Assembly: GCA_021783515.1 (NCBI GenBank)
Contig: JAJXTV010000025.1
Location: 1 to 53,902, forward strand
Direction of reading: 5' to 3'
Source: Nitrospirota bacterium
Lineage (GTDB): Bacteria > Nitrospirota > Thermodesulfovibrionia > Thermodesulfovibrionales > UBA6898
DNA length: 53,902 nt
A model generated the notes under the pieces. It worked only from the letters and a program-made list of their open reading frames with translations. It made no database searches and had not been told where the DNA came from. Shown piece by piece: positions 32,791 to 41,960 of the stretch. The position numbers were made by a program, and so were the translations under genes. The stretch's first letter is position 1, and every line of letters begins with the position of its first letter.

Positions 32791-35328
32791 ATGATGAAGA
32801 TTTCGATTTCCGCGGTTTTGGCGCTTGGTGCAATGATAGTTACCGGCGGAGTTGCGCGGGGCGGAGACGCTCCGGTTTCGCCACGCCCTCTGTCCGCGGC
32901 CCCGGTTTTTGTGGCGGGCACGCCATGGCAGGGCGAGTTGGGAATTCGGGAGACAGTCGGCGAGATCATGGGGCGGGAGGGTTTGAGGATTTCCGTTCCT
33001 GCCCGGCCGAACCGCGTGATCCCCCTTCGCACCAATCCCGCCCGCCGAAATAATCCGCAGGATCCAAACTCGGCGGAATCTCAGGGTTCCCCGCCCCGAA
33101 AGGCGGCCCAATCTCTGGAGCCGTTTGCTGCCTTCACCCCGCAACTGGTGACAACAATCAATTTTACCGGGGCAACATTGGCCGACACGGGGGGCTCCTA
33201 TCCGCCGGACAGCATGGGTGCGGCTGGACCGACGCAGTATATCGTCGCCGTCAACGGAAGGATCAGGTCGTTCAATAAAACAAACGGCGTCGCCGACAAC
33301 GTGCTGAATGCGGACATGGATGTCTTTTTTAATTCAGTGCGGGGCGGCTCTTATACCAGCGATCCGCGAATCCGCTACGACAGGCTGTCGGGACGCTGGT
33401 TCATCGTGATAATAAACGTCAGTACTCCCAACAGGATTCTCATTGCCGTCAGCGACGGTTCGAGCGCCGGGGTCATCAGCAATTCGACCATCTGGACATT
33501 TTTCTATATCCCGATCGATACGACGCCCCCGACCATATCTAACACATGTCTTGCGGATTATCCCACCCTGGGCATAGATGCAGATGCGTTATATATAGGG
33601 ACCAACAACTTCTGCGGCAGTCCATCCCAGACCTTTGACAGCAGCGACGGCTACGTTGTCAATAAGAGTTCGGTGATCAACGGGGGGCCGCTTGTAGTGA
33701 CAGTATTCAGGGGGCTGGTGCCGGCCTGGAACTCCGACGGGCCGTACACCCCCCAGGGCGTTGACAACTACGACCCCTTATCCAACGAAGGCTATTTTAT
33801 CGGGGTGAGCAATACGAGTTTCGGAAGGCTTGTGCTCAGGCGGGTAAGCAATCCCGGCACGACGCCGGGGATATCGGGTAACATAAACATCACAGTCGAC
33901 AGCACGTATTATCCTCTTCCCGTGCCGCAGCAGGGTTCTACTACGACGCTCGATCCGATCGACGACAGGCTCTTCGCCGCCCATATCAGAAACGGCGAAC
34001 TCTGGACGGCCCATAATATAGACGTCGATAGCGGAGGTATCGCCACGAGTGCGACTGCTGCGGCAGGCGGTCGCACCGCTACCCGGTGGTACGAGCTTAG
34101 CAGCATCGCCTCGCCCGGCACGCCGACGGTTGTCCAGTCCGGCACGGTATACGATTCGTCGGCAACCAACCCGCGCTTCTACTGGATACCGTCGATCATG
34201 GTCTCGGGACAGGGGCATGCCGCGCTCGGATTCAGCACCTCGGGGAATAATGAACATCCGAATGCCGCGACGGTGGGCCGGCTCGTGGGAGATACCCTCG
34301 GCACGATGCAGACTCCGCAATTGTACACAAACAGTACGACCGTTTATGACCCGAACGACCAGAGTAATCCCCACCGGTGGGGAGACTATTCCTATACGAG
34401 CCTCGACCCTGACGACGACATGACGATGTGGACGATCCAGGAGTTCTGCAACGCCGCTAATTCCTATGGCGTGCAGGTGGTGAAGCTCCTTGCTCCCCCG
34501 CCTGCCACCCCCTCTTCGGCCTCGCCTTCCACTGTCGCAGCCGGAGAAGCCTCGGTGAATGTGACAGTGACCGGGACGTCGGTATCCGGCTCTGAATTCT
34601 TCGACCCCGGGGCGGGCTTCCCGAATCATATCTCGGCGTCCGTGCCCGGTACCACGGTGAACAGCGTTACCTACACCGATCCCACGCATGTCACCGTGAA
34701 TCTCTCGACAGTGGGCTCTTCAGCCGGCGCAAGAAGCGTTACCGTCACGAACCCAGACGGGCAGTCTGTCACGAGCGCGTCGCCTATCCTGGCCGTCTGC
34801 AGCTCCCTCACGATCAGCCCTTCGGCCGTCCCTATGGCTGTTTACAATACCCCCTATTCCCTGAGCTTCAGCGCAAGCGGCGGGACGGCCCCGTACACGT
34901 TTAATCTGAGCGGCAGCCTGCCGGCGGGGATCGGCTTTTCGGGCGCGACGCTCTCCGGCACTACTACTGCCACGGGCGGCTTTCTATTCACCCTCGACGT
35001 GACCGATGCAAACGGATGCACCGGCAGACAATCCTATATTCTCACTGTCGTGACATATCCGGCGAGGGTCGTCGAGACGACCACGGACTACTCTACAATC
35101 CAGGCTGCATACAACTCCGACATGGATGGAAGCCCGTTGACGATACGGGTGCTGGCGGCGATGCTATCGGAAGATCTGAACTTCAGCTATCCCAATCCTG
35201 TCGCGCTTGCGCTCCGGGGCGGCAACAGCAGTCTTGCCAGTGCGAGCGTCGTGGACTACACGTATGTGTCCGGATCCCTTACGGTGGGCACCGGATCGGT
35301 CACCGTGGACTATATCGTCATCCATTAA
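32791..35328 (+). CDS. Large secreted protein with Ig-like domains and STIQAA module
   Basis: I start at the first of two ATGs at 32791, after GAAGGGGGA; a signal peptide (MKISISAVLALGAMIVTGG) follows. The about 845-residue protein has an N-terminal beta-rich domain containing GSYPPDSMGAAGPTQYIVAV, a region with YDRLSGRWFIVIINVS, an IPT/TIG-like Ig domain (about 580-680), a He_PIG-type Ig domain (about 685-770; YNTPYSLSFSASGGTAPYTF) and a C-terminal module (about 775-845) with DYSTIQAAYNSD, ALRGGNSS and GSLTVGTGSVTVDYIVIH. Function unknown; adhesion or surface-layer association is inference. It converges with the GH44 gene, 9 bp apart, and both end in the same type of module. Confidence 0.75.
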   Translation: MMKISISAVLALGAMIVTGGVARGGDAPVSPRPLSAAPVFVAGTPWQGELGIRETVGEIMGREGLRISVPARPNRVIPLRTNPARRNNPQDPNSAESQGSPPRKAAQSLEPFAAFTPQLVTTINFTGATLADTGGSYPPDSMGAAGPTQYIVAVNGRIRSFNKTNGVADNVLNADMDVFFNSVRGGSYTSDPRIRYDRLSGRWFIVIINVSTPNRILIAVSDGSSAGVISNSTIWTFFYIPIDTTPPTISNTCLADYPTLGIDADALYIGTNNFCGSPSQTFDSSDGYVVNKSSVINGGPLVVTVFRGLVPAWNSDGPYTPQGVDNYDPLSNEGYFIGVSNTSFGRLVLRRVSNPGTTPGISGNINITVDSTYYPLPVPQQGSTTTLDPIDDRLFAAHIRNGELWTAHNIDVDSGGIATSATAAAGGRTATRWYELSSIASPGTPTVVQSGTVYDSSATNPRFYWIPSIMVSGQGHAALGFSTSGNNEHPNAATVGRLVGDTLGTMQTPQLYTNSTTVYDPNDQSNPHRWGDYSYTSLDPDDDMTMWTIQEFCNAANSYGVQVVKLLAPPPATPSSASPSTVAAGEASVNVTVTGTSVSGSEFFDPGAGFPNHISASVPGTTVNSVTYTDPTHVTVNLSTVGSSAGARSVTVTNPDGQSVTSASPILAVCSSLTISPSAVPMAVYNTPYSLSFSASGGTAPYTFNLSGSLPAGIGFSGATLSGTTTATGGFLFTLDVTDANGCTGRQSYILTVVTYPARVVETTTDYSTIQAAYNSDMDGSPLTIRVLAAMLSEDLNFSYPNPVALALRGGNSSLASASVVDYTYVSGSLTVGTGSVTVDYIVIH

Positions 35329-35337
35329 CCTTTCAGG

Positions 35338-38073
35338 CTAGGGCCCTATCGTGATGTTTTCGACGGTGAGGCTGCCTTCCGAGACGGTAAGGGCGGAAAC
35401 AGTAGTCATCCCGGTGATCGTGGTGAAGGCGCAGTCGAGGCCTCCGCGAAGGGTTGCCGACATCGGCCGGTCGAATACGACCGCCTCGGCGGTAGATTCC
35501 GCTCTCGCCTTCACCAGCGCGTCGGCGGGAGCTGCCTCGCAGGCGGCCTGAATCGTCGAATAGCCTATGCCGAGCACCATCGCGCTGTCGGTCCCGGCGC
35601 AGGCGCAGGGCGCGCAGCTTCCTCCGCAGTCGACCCCGGTCTCGTTTCCGTCCAGGATACCGTTACTGCAGGAGCTCGATACCGGCGACAGCGAAAAAGC
35701 GGCGGTTACCGCCTTTGACGCGTCCATGAGGACGCTGCACTGGGCGCCGGCCGCAGCGTTGCAGCCGGTCCATCCGGAGAAGACGGAACCCGTTGCGGGC
35801 GAAGCGGTCAGGGTGACGGCAGTACTCGCGGCATATGCCGCCGTGCCGGTGTTGCCGCTCCATGCGATCGCGCCGGTGTTCGCTGCCACGCTTCCGGTGC
35901 CGGTACCTGTCTTTGTTATCATGAGGGTCCGGTCCGCCACCGTCCCGGCCGCGATCACATAGAGCGTGATCGATTCGGCGGGGAACATTGCGGTGAACCC
36001 GCCTCCGGTTATCTGCAGGTCGGCCGTGCGAAGTATCGCAGCCGGCGCCGCACCGCTGTATGAATAGACAGCCGCCGTCGAGCCGGAAGGCACGCCCGCA
36101 AGACTGACGGCGCTGGTCAGATCGGTCCCGGTCTTGTTGATGACGATCAGCGTAAGCGCGCTATCGGCGCTGCGCCTGGAGGCGTAGATAGCAAGCTTGT
36201 CCTGGTCGCCGCTCGACGCCTGTACGCTTTCGTCGCCGAACCCGTGCCCCGCCCCGTCATAATTGCGATACATCCGGAAGGCATATGCGCCCGGGTCCGC
36301 CGCCGAGGGGGGATCCCAGAGGGTCGCCAGGTCAAGCCCTTCGCGGCCGAAGATGCCGAGGACGTCGGCCTCGGCAAGGGCGCCGTTGATGCTTTCGAGT
36401 CCTCCCCAGTTGTATTCGGTCAACGCGAGTTTGGTCCCCGGGTAATCGGTGTCGACCCACTGGCGCATTCTGGGGATCAGGTTTACGGTCCCGTTGATCC
36501 AGCTTTCGTCGGCATAGGCAGGGTCCCAGAGCGAGCGCGTGGAGCGGAGGCGGAGCGCCTGCGTTGCGGCGTCCCCCGCCGGAGAGAGGGCTACGTTGGC
36601 CGCCTGCGGATAATAGTGAAGGTCGAGGTAGTCGAGGATCCGGACTCCGTTCTGGTCCTGATATGCGCGCATCTGCTGGAGATACCACTCCACGAAAGGG
36701 GTATTGGCGTGCGTCTTGTAATCGGTGCCCTTGCTGCATCCGTCGACGGCCGAATAGAAATATGCGCACCATCCGTAGACGGTCGGCCCGAGGGTTTCCG
36801 CTGTAGGGTCCGCTGTCTTGATCGCCGAGGCATACTGATAGGTGCGGTCCCTGATTTCGTCGTACGAAACGGGCTGGGGATGGACGTCGCGGTGGGTCTT
36901 ATGCCAGAGCATCGGCTCGTTGTCGAGGCTGTAATAGGAAACGCCCCCGCCGGCTGCTGCGCCGTAATTCGCCGAGAGGTGGCTGACCCAGGCGGCCGCA
37001 AAGCCTGGGCCGACCTGAACGCTGGTGTCGGAGGGGTCGTTATTCGTGATGAGTGATCCGTCCTGCCTGACGCCGTTGCCGCAGTCGGGCTCCCACGGGT
37101 CGGCCGCCTGCTGCGCGCCGTATTTCGCCACGCTGAAGCCGCATGAGACCGCCCGTGCCTTCGGCAGCCACCCGATAAGCGGCACCGTGACGAGCGACCG
37201 GGTATTCGTACCCCTGTTCTGCTCGACGAAACGGTCCGCCGCCGATCCTTTCGGCAAGAGGGCCGGGTTGGAATTATCCTCTGGGATGCTTTCGTAAAAC
37301 CAGTCCCTGTCGTGATTGGCCGTGTCGTTCTGCCAGTTATACCGCGTTGTTCTGTTGCCGCCCCAGCGGTTGACCGGAAGCCTCAGCTCGGCGGCGAGCC
37401 CCGCGTCGGCGAAATTCATCCCGTAGATCCCCTCGCTGATCGGATGCCGTCCGGAGCCGGCGTCGATAAGAAGGTCCGGACCTGTCCCGCTCTGGGGCGT
37501 GGGGGGGCCAGCTGTCTTGGTGAGGGTTATCTGGTCAAGATATAACGTTGGCTGCGCCCCTCCGGTGTCGTCCTGCCAGGCGATGCCCCGGATCAGGGCT
37601 GGACTTCCGAGATCGGCCAACGCAATCGTGACCTGAGTCCATCCGGCGCCGGCCTGCACTGCGACCCCGGTCCCGACCAGGTTGTGATTGCCGTCGGCGA
37701 GCATCACCCTGAGCTTTTGGCCGCTCCGGTTTCCCCCGTTAATCCAGAATGCAAGCGTGTCGTAATCGGTGCCGGTAATCCCGACGGTGGAGCTGAGATA
37801 AAGGCCTCCCCACGCCGCGATGTAAGTGACGGAGAGGGAATCTGATCCGCTAAAGACAGGGGAGGAGTTCAGAAAATTGAGGGATGTGTCCCACGACCAG
37901 TCCTCCCACCCGGCCGCGAGTCCGTCGCTATATACCGCCAAATCGGCGGCCGAGGCGCTGTCCGCGGAGATACAGACCGTTGTGGCTGTGATAAGGACTG
38001 GAATCAGGATAAAGAGAAGGGCTGCCAGGAATGCACGAGACGAGAGGGATGAGACCGTAAAGCAAATGCGCAT
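35338..38073 (-). CDS. Secreted multidomain glycoside hydrolase family 44
   Basis: The 911-residue protein has a signal peptide (about 1-43), a CBM-like beta domain (about 45-190; DTLAFWINGGNRSGQKLRVM), and a GH44 catalytic domain (about 205-700) with LRLPVNRWGGNRTTRYNWQN, the acid/base region YYSLDNEPMLWHKTHRDVHP and the nucleophile region KLALTEYNWGGLESINGAL. A bacterial-repeat-like domain (SVFSGWTGCNAAAG), a Cys-rich linker (GNETGVDCGGSCAPC) and the STIQAA C-terminal module follow. GH44 enzymes cleave beta-1,4-glucans such as cellulose derivatives and xyloglucan. No other polysaccharide-degrading genes are adjacent. High Ser/Thr/Gly/Ala content fits an extracellular protein. Confidence 0.85.
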   Translation of the reverse strand: MRICFTVSSLSSRAFLAALLFILIPVLITATTVCISADSASAADLAVYSDGLAAGWEDWSWDTSLNFLNSSPVFSGSDSLSVTYIAAWGGLYLSSTVGITGTDYDTLAFWINGGNRSGQKLRVMLADGNHNLVGTGVAVQAGAGWTQVTIALADLGSPALIRGIAWQDDTGGAQPTLYLDQITLTKTAGPPTPQSGTGPDLLIDAGSGRHPISEGIYGMNFADAGLAAELRLPVNRWGGNRTTRYNWQNDTANHDRDWFYESIPEDNSNPALLPKGSAADRFVEQNRGTNTRSLVTVPLIGWLPKARAVSCGFSVAKYGAQQAADPWEPDCGNGVRQDGSLITNNDPSDTSVQVGPGFAAAWVSHLSANYGAAAGGGVSYYSLDNEPMLWHKTHRDVHPQPVSYDEIRDRTYQYASAIKTADPTAETLGPTVYGWCAYFYSAVDGCSKGTDYKTHANTPFVEWYLQQMRAYQDQNGVRILDYLDLHYYPQAANVALSPAGDAATQALRLRSTRSLWDPAYADESWINGTVNLIPRMRQWVDTDYPGTKLALTEYNWGGLESINGALAEADVLGIFGREGLDLATLWDPPSAADPGAYAFRMYRNYDGAGHGFGDESVQASSGDQDKLAIYASRRSADSALTLIVINKTGTDLTSAVSLAGVPSGSTAAVYSYSGAAPAAILRTADLQITGGGFTAMFPAESITLYVIAAGTVADRTLMITKTGTGTGSVAANTGAIAWSGNTGTAAYAASTAVTLTASPATGSVFSGWTGCNAAAGAQCSVLMDASKAVTAAFSLSPVSSSCSNGILDGNETGVDCGGSCAPCACAGTDSAMVLGIGYSTIQAACEAAPADALVKARAESTAEAVVFDRPMSATLRGGLDCAFTTITGMTTVSALTVSEGSLTVENITIGP

Positions 38074-38298
38074 GTCTTATGGTATATGGGACGGCCATTA
38101 TCATTCGGTGATCATAATCACATTTAATTCGCGAAGGAAGCGGCATGATATGCAAGGTGCTTTTAAAGCGAGGTCGGAACCGGTGATGCGGGACATCAAA
38201 CCGCCCGGCAAATACGGGTGCGTAGGAAATCTACAATGATAAGTTACTTTAACAATTGCGGTAAAGTTACTGATAATAAGCAATTATAAAACTAACAT

Positions 38299-38748
38299 CT
38301 AAAAGGTTGAAGGGTCTTCGGGAGGAAGTGCGGCCTCGTCGAAAGGCATCACTCCGAGCTGGGTCATGACCGACTCGATCTCTTGCAGTAATTTCTTGTA
38401 GTCGTAATCCGGCATCTCGTTTTCTGAGGCGTAGTCCACCAGGGAATCGAGTTCCGCAAAATTGAAACTGCCGTCCAGCACGCCCGAGCGGACGAGTATC
38501 TCATAGAGCGTCGTTTCCTTCTTCATATCCTCGCCTTCGCGGATGTCGAGCTTCTTTCTCCGGTCGGGCGGAAAGGCATACCAGTCCATCGCAAAACAGA
38601 GCGCGTCGTAGAGGGTGAGAATGCCGGCGGAGATCTTCCCCTGCCTCAGTCTCCGCTTCCCGCCGCGGATATGGAGCTTTGCGCGGAGCAGGGCGCCTTC
38701 CGCGGTCTTGAAACTGTCCTCTGTATTCATAAGCCCGAAATGAGGCAT
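38299..38748 (-). CDS. Hypothetical small protein, HEPN-like helical region possible
   Basis: The product is about 149 residues (or 143 from the ATG at 38730, which gives MNTEDSFKTAEGALLRAKLH). It is alpha-helical and charged; FKTAEGALLRAKLHIRGGKR and GKISAGILTLYDALCFAMDW suggest a helical bundle reminiscent of HEPN proteins, but no RX4-6H motif is seen. I cannot assign a function. It is the second of two tandem small genes on the minus strand, 46-64 bp after the first. The 38074-38298 stretch downstream is AT-richer and shows no gene. Confidence 0.6.
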   Translation of the reverse strand: MPHFGLMNTEDSFKTAEGALLRAKLHIRGGKRRLRQGKISAGILTLYDALCFAMDWYAFPPDRRKKLDIREGEDMKKETTLYEILVRSGVLDGSFNFAELDSLVDYASENEMPDYDYKKLLQEIESVMTQLGVMPFDEAALPPEDPSTF

Positions 38749-38793
38749 ATCCGGCAGGCGGCTGCGGGGCCGCTTCTCCCTCCTGGTCCTATT

Positions 38794-39213
38794 TTATGTC
38801 TTGAAGTAGCCCAGCTCGTTCATCGTGTTAAACGCCCAGTCGTCTGCCTGCAGGTCGTCTTTCACGTCCGTCTGGCTGTAGGCGTATTCGTTAAGAAAGA
38901 GAAAGGCGAGTTTCTTCTGGATCGAATCCAGTGTATCGGCCCTGCCCGAGGCTGCATTCGTGACCTGGTCGCGTATCTTCACGGCGCGTATCCGCCGGTC
39001 GATCACCTCATCCGGGACATCTTCCCTGAGAAGCAGCTTGCAGCCCACCCCTTCTTTCACGACCAGCTTGAGCGGCCTCTCCTTGTCGCGCTCGGGCACC
39101 CCCCGTTCTTTGCACCATTCGGCGATGTCTTCGACGAAGAGGATGTCTTCATGCGGCAGACACTGCTTTTCCATAAGATACCTGAAGACCTCATAATACT
39201 CCCTCATATTCAT
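38794..39213 (-). CDS. Hypothetical small protein
   Basis: The 139-residue product starts at 39213 (MNMREYYEVFRYLMEKQCLP), with AAGGAG about 9 nt upstream; the longer frame upstream is non-coding. It is soluble and charged, with a mixed helix/strand pattern, ending DDWAFNTMNELGYFKT. I do not recognise a family. It forms a probable two-gene unit with the next small gene and is divergent from the seven-heme cytochrome gene, with about 190 bp between starts, so joint regulation is possible. Confidence 0.6.
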   Translation of the reverse strand: MNMREYYEVFRYLMEKQCLPHEDILFVEDIAEWCKERGVPERDKERPLKLVVKEGVGCKLLLREDVPDEVIDRRIRAVKIRDQVTNAASGRADTLDSIQKKLAFLFLNEYAYSQTDVKDDLQADDWAFNTMNELGYFKT

Positions 39214-39406
39214 ACCAGCCGTCTCCTTACCTTCTTTATTCGTTACCAATAAAAGACTATCACGAGGAGGCGGAATGTCAAGGCCGGCCTGGACGGCGGC
39301 TTGACATTGCATAGGCGCGTAGTAGGATGAAAGAAACAGCCGAGGGAACGGGGACCGCGCTTGCCCGCTCCATTGGCACATAACCGAACAGGGAAAGGTG
39401 CTCACC

Positions 39407-41800
39407 ATGAAACGTCGCAGCCCGGGTTATTTCATCTTTCTTGTCTGCATATTCAGCTTGGCAGCGGTCTTCGCCTCGTATGCCGCCGGTCCTTCTTACG
39501 ACACGAATCCTCCCTTCGGCACAGCCGGGTTGCAACCGGCGAGGCTTGCCGGGGAGGGCGCCGTTTACAACCCCAAAAACCCCTACGACATCTTTATCAA
39601 TTACGAGCTCGGCATGCACTGCGTCGGGTTCGACGTCTCCTACTGCTGCGTGATCCCGCCGTATAACAGCGTGCAGGCGCAGGCCGTGAAGGCCGGCGCG
39701 GGCGGCGGCCTTCCGGCGTTGCTGTCCCCGGATGACGGCTATCAGCTGTACTACCATATCAAAGACAACAGCTACAGCGAGGGCAACAAGATGCGGTACT
39801 GGGAGGTCAGAAAAGACGTCTTCGGAAACGGCGGGATGGACGAGCCCGGAGACAACATGGCGAATTACGTCTGGACCCACCTCTTCATCTATAAAGACCT
39901 CGAAGGGACGCTGCCGCCTGATCCCGCGGCCGCCAAAAGACTCCATGTCGGCAAGGAGATCCAGGTGCAGATCGATTCCGGGCCGAGCGGAAAGAGCGTC
40001 GCAGGGGGATATCTTTCCTATGCGGGTCCGCACGGAGGGAACAAGGTCTTCACCGACTCGCTGATACCCGAGGTGAAGAACGTGCCGCTTACGCTCACCT
40101 CGTCGTACCTCTGGGACGCGCTCGGCCTTCCGCTGACCGCCTTTAACGACAGCACCAGGAAAGGTACAATCAGGAGCGTCCTTTCGCGCGATTTTCAGCC
40201 CTACCAGTATTCGGTCGTTCAGCTCCGGGACAAGGCGGGGAATCCCGTGAAGCAGGGGAAGAAGGACGTCGAGTTCTTCGGTACGAACCCCGTCGACATC
40301 CCAAACTGCTACGTCTGCCATTCCGGAGAGGGAAGGGCGGCGAAACTTTCGAGGCAGGAGGGGCTGAAGCTTTTCGACAAAGAGTATGATTACTGGAAGA
40401 AGACCTATCCGGACGAGAGCGAATTCATGGCGAGACAGTCCCAGGCGACGATTGACGTGCTGGAGCTGCACGACAGGCGTCACGGCACCTCTTTTCTGAA
40501 GGAATATGGCCCGAACGCCTCCTCCAACAGGCTCGGATCATCAGGGCCTGTCTTCTGCGCCGACTGTCACGGCGACAACGTCTCGGGGAACCTTCAGACA
40601 CCGAGACCCGGAGCGACCGGGTACAAGACGGTGAAGGCGATGCCGCTGAGCGAAGCGATGCATGCGGTCCATCACACCCTCGTCCCGATGCCGGACAAGG
40701 CGGGGCGCACCCAGGATTGTCAGGCCTGCCATCCGATGCATTGGCAGCTCCCGGAGATGAACGAGCCGGGGCATAACACTTACGACGTAGTCGACTCGGA
40801 AGGCAACCCGCGTTTTTCGAACGCGGACGTCAGGACATCCGGGGGAGGCTGCTACCTGCGAAGGGACGCGCATACGAATCCCCGCGTGAAGCCGCCCTTC
40901 TTCCTCAACGAGATCGGGAAATGGTATCTGAACGAGGTGAGCTTCAAGGACGAAAACGGAAAGACAGTGAAAGAGCTCAGAGGGCTCTATTGCACAAACT
41001 GCCACAGCCCTCTTTCGCAGGAACTGTATCGGCATGACGATCTGACGAACGTGGTCAGTCAGGACGGAAAGACCCTCCGGGACAAAGCGGTCGGCGAGAC
41101 GGTGAGGGCAGTAGCAGGCGGTGATATAAAAAAATTCAGAAATTACTTTGCCGACCCCAAGGTCGGTGCCGAGGGAGACCCCTTGGTATCGTATTACGCG
41201 AAGCATACCGGCGCTACGCTCGTGAAGGCGACGAAGGACGGCAAGGGGGCGCTGAAACTGCTGCCGTGGAACGCAAAGGACGGAAATGCGGTCCCCTATG
41301 ACGGCGCGTCCGGCGGGAAGGACTGGTGGCTTGCCGCCGCCGAGCCGCACTGCGCGGACTGTCATATCGCGCCTTTCGTCGAGAGCGAAGGAGGGGGCTA
41401 TTTCCCTATCGACCAGCCGAACAAGTATTCGCTCTACCGGTATTCGAAGGCCCACGGCAGCCTCGCATGCCAGTCGTGCCACGAATCTATCCACGGGCTC
41501 TACCCGGTGCGGTATGAGGGGCCGAAGTCATCGGTCGACCTGACGACTCATCAGCAGGCGCTCCAGTTCAGCCCCGACGGGAAATATGCAGGCCCTGTCA
41601 CCTGCGCGGCCTGTCATACCGTCAACAGGAAAGGGGTCCCGGTCCAGCTGAAGGGGACAGGGTATTACAACGACTACTGGGCATCGGTCGCGCTCATCCA
41701 CTCGATGCGCGAAGGAGACCAGAAGCTGCCGGTGGCCGACCTCCTCAGAAAATTCCCTTTTGAAAAAGCGCGCGAGATTGTGGCGAAGGGATGGAAATAG
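39407..41800 (+). CDS. Seven-heme c-type cytochrome with N-terminal GMHC domain
   Basis: The 797-residue exported protein has a signal peptide (MKRRSPGYFIFLVCIFSLAA) and seven CXXCH heme-attachment sites (CYVCH, CADCH, CQACH, CTNCH, CADCH, CQSCH, CAACH), all in the C-terminal two thirds. The first third (about 30-300) is heme-free, beta-rich and carries FINYELGMHCVGFDVSYCCV followed by IPPYNSVQAQ, a conserved Cys/His-rich motif I recall from uncharacterised proteins of anaerobes. It is likely a periplasmic or surface electron-transfer protein; the redox partner is unknown. The start is the ATG at 39407 with AAAGG 8 nt upstream. Confidence 0.82.
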   Translation: MKRRSPGYFIFLVCIFSLAAVFASYAAGPSYDTNPPFGTAGLQPARLAGEGAVYNPKNPYDIFINYELGMHCVGFDVSYCCVIPPYNSVQAQAVKAGAGGGLPALLSPDDGYQLYYHIKDNSYSEGNKMRYWEVRKDVFGNGGMDEPGDNMANYVWTHLFIYKDLEGTLPPDPAAAKRLHVGKEIQVQIDSGPSGKSVAGGYLSYAGPHGGNKVFTDSLIPEVKNVPLTLTSSYLWDALGLPLTAFNDSTRKGTIRSVLSRDFQPYQYSVVQLRDKAGNPVKQGKKDVEFFGTNPVDIPNCYVCHSGEGRAAKLSRQEGLKLFDKEYDYWKKTYPDESEFMARQSQATIDVLELHDRRHGTSFLKEYGPNASSNRLGSSGPVFCADCHGDNVSGNLQTPRPGATGYKTVKAMPLSEAMHAVHHTLVPMPDKAGRTQDCQACHPMHWQLPEMNEPGHNTYDVVDSEGNPRFSNADVRTSGGGCYLRRDAHTNPRVKPPFFLNEIGKWYLNEVSFKDENGKTVKELRGLYCTNCHSPLSQELYRHDDLTNVVSQDGKTLRDKAVGETVRAVAGGDIKKFRNYFADPKVGAEGDPLVSYYAKHTGATLVKATKDGKGALKLLPWNAKDGNAVPYDGASGGKDWWLAAAEPHCADCHIAPFVESEGGGYFPIDQPNKYSLYRYSKAHGSLACQSCHESIHGLYPVRYEGPKSSVDLTTHQQALQFSPDGKYAGPVTCAACHTVNRKGVPVQLKGTGYYNDYWASVALIHSMREGDQKLPVADLLRKFPFEKAREIVAKGWK

Positions 41801-41859
41801 GAGGAGCAGGCAGATACTGTCGATGACGGCCGGCGGCCGGAAGGTCAGGGACCGATGAA

Positions 41860-41960
41860 CTAGGGCCAGTCTTTTTCGACCAGCCTTCCGATCGGCCGGC
41901 TGCTATAGACCGCGCTTTCTATCCTGCCGCCGGGACCGATGATGAAGCCGGCGGTCAGAT
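41860..41960 (-). pseudogene. Possible redoxin (AhpC/TSA) C-terminal remnant
   Basis: Directly after the nth stop, in another frame, about 33 codons read LTAGFIIGPGGRIESAVYSS followed by RPIGRLVEKDWP and a stop. FIIGPGGRI and the YSSxPIGRL ending resemble the last strands of peroxiredoxin-like proteins. No start codon or catalytic Cys region is present, and the upstream part of the frame runs antiparallel in phase inside the conserved end of nth. It is best seen as a gene scrap; chance similarity is possible. Confidence 0.3.

Noticed and set aside
39278-40483. 401-codon minus-strand frame opposite the multiheme cytochrome
   Set aside because: Heme motifs are all on the plus strand; the product is shadow-like.
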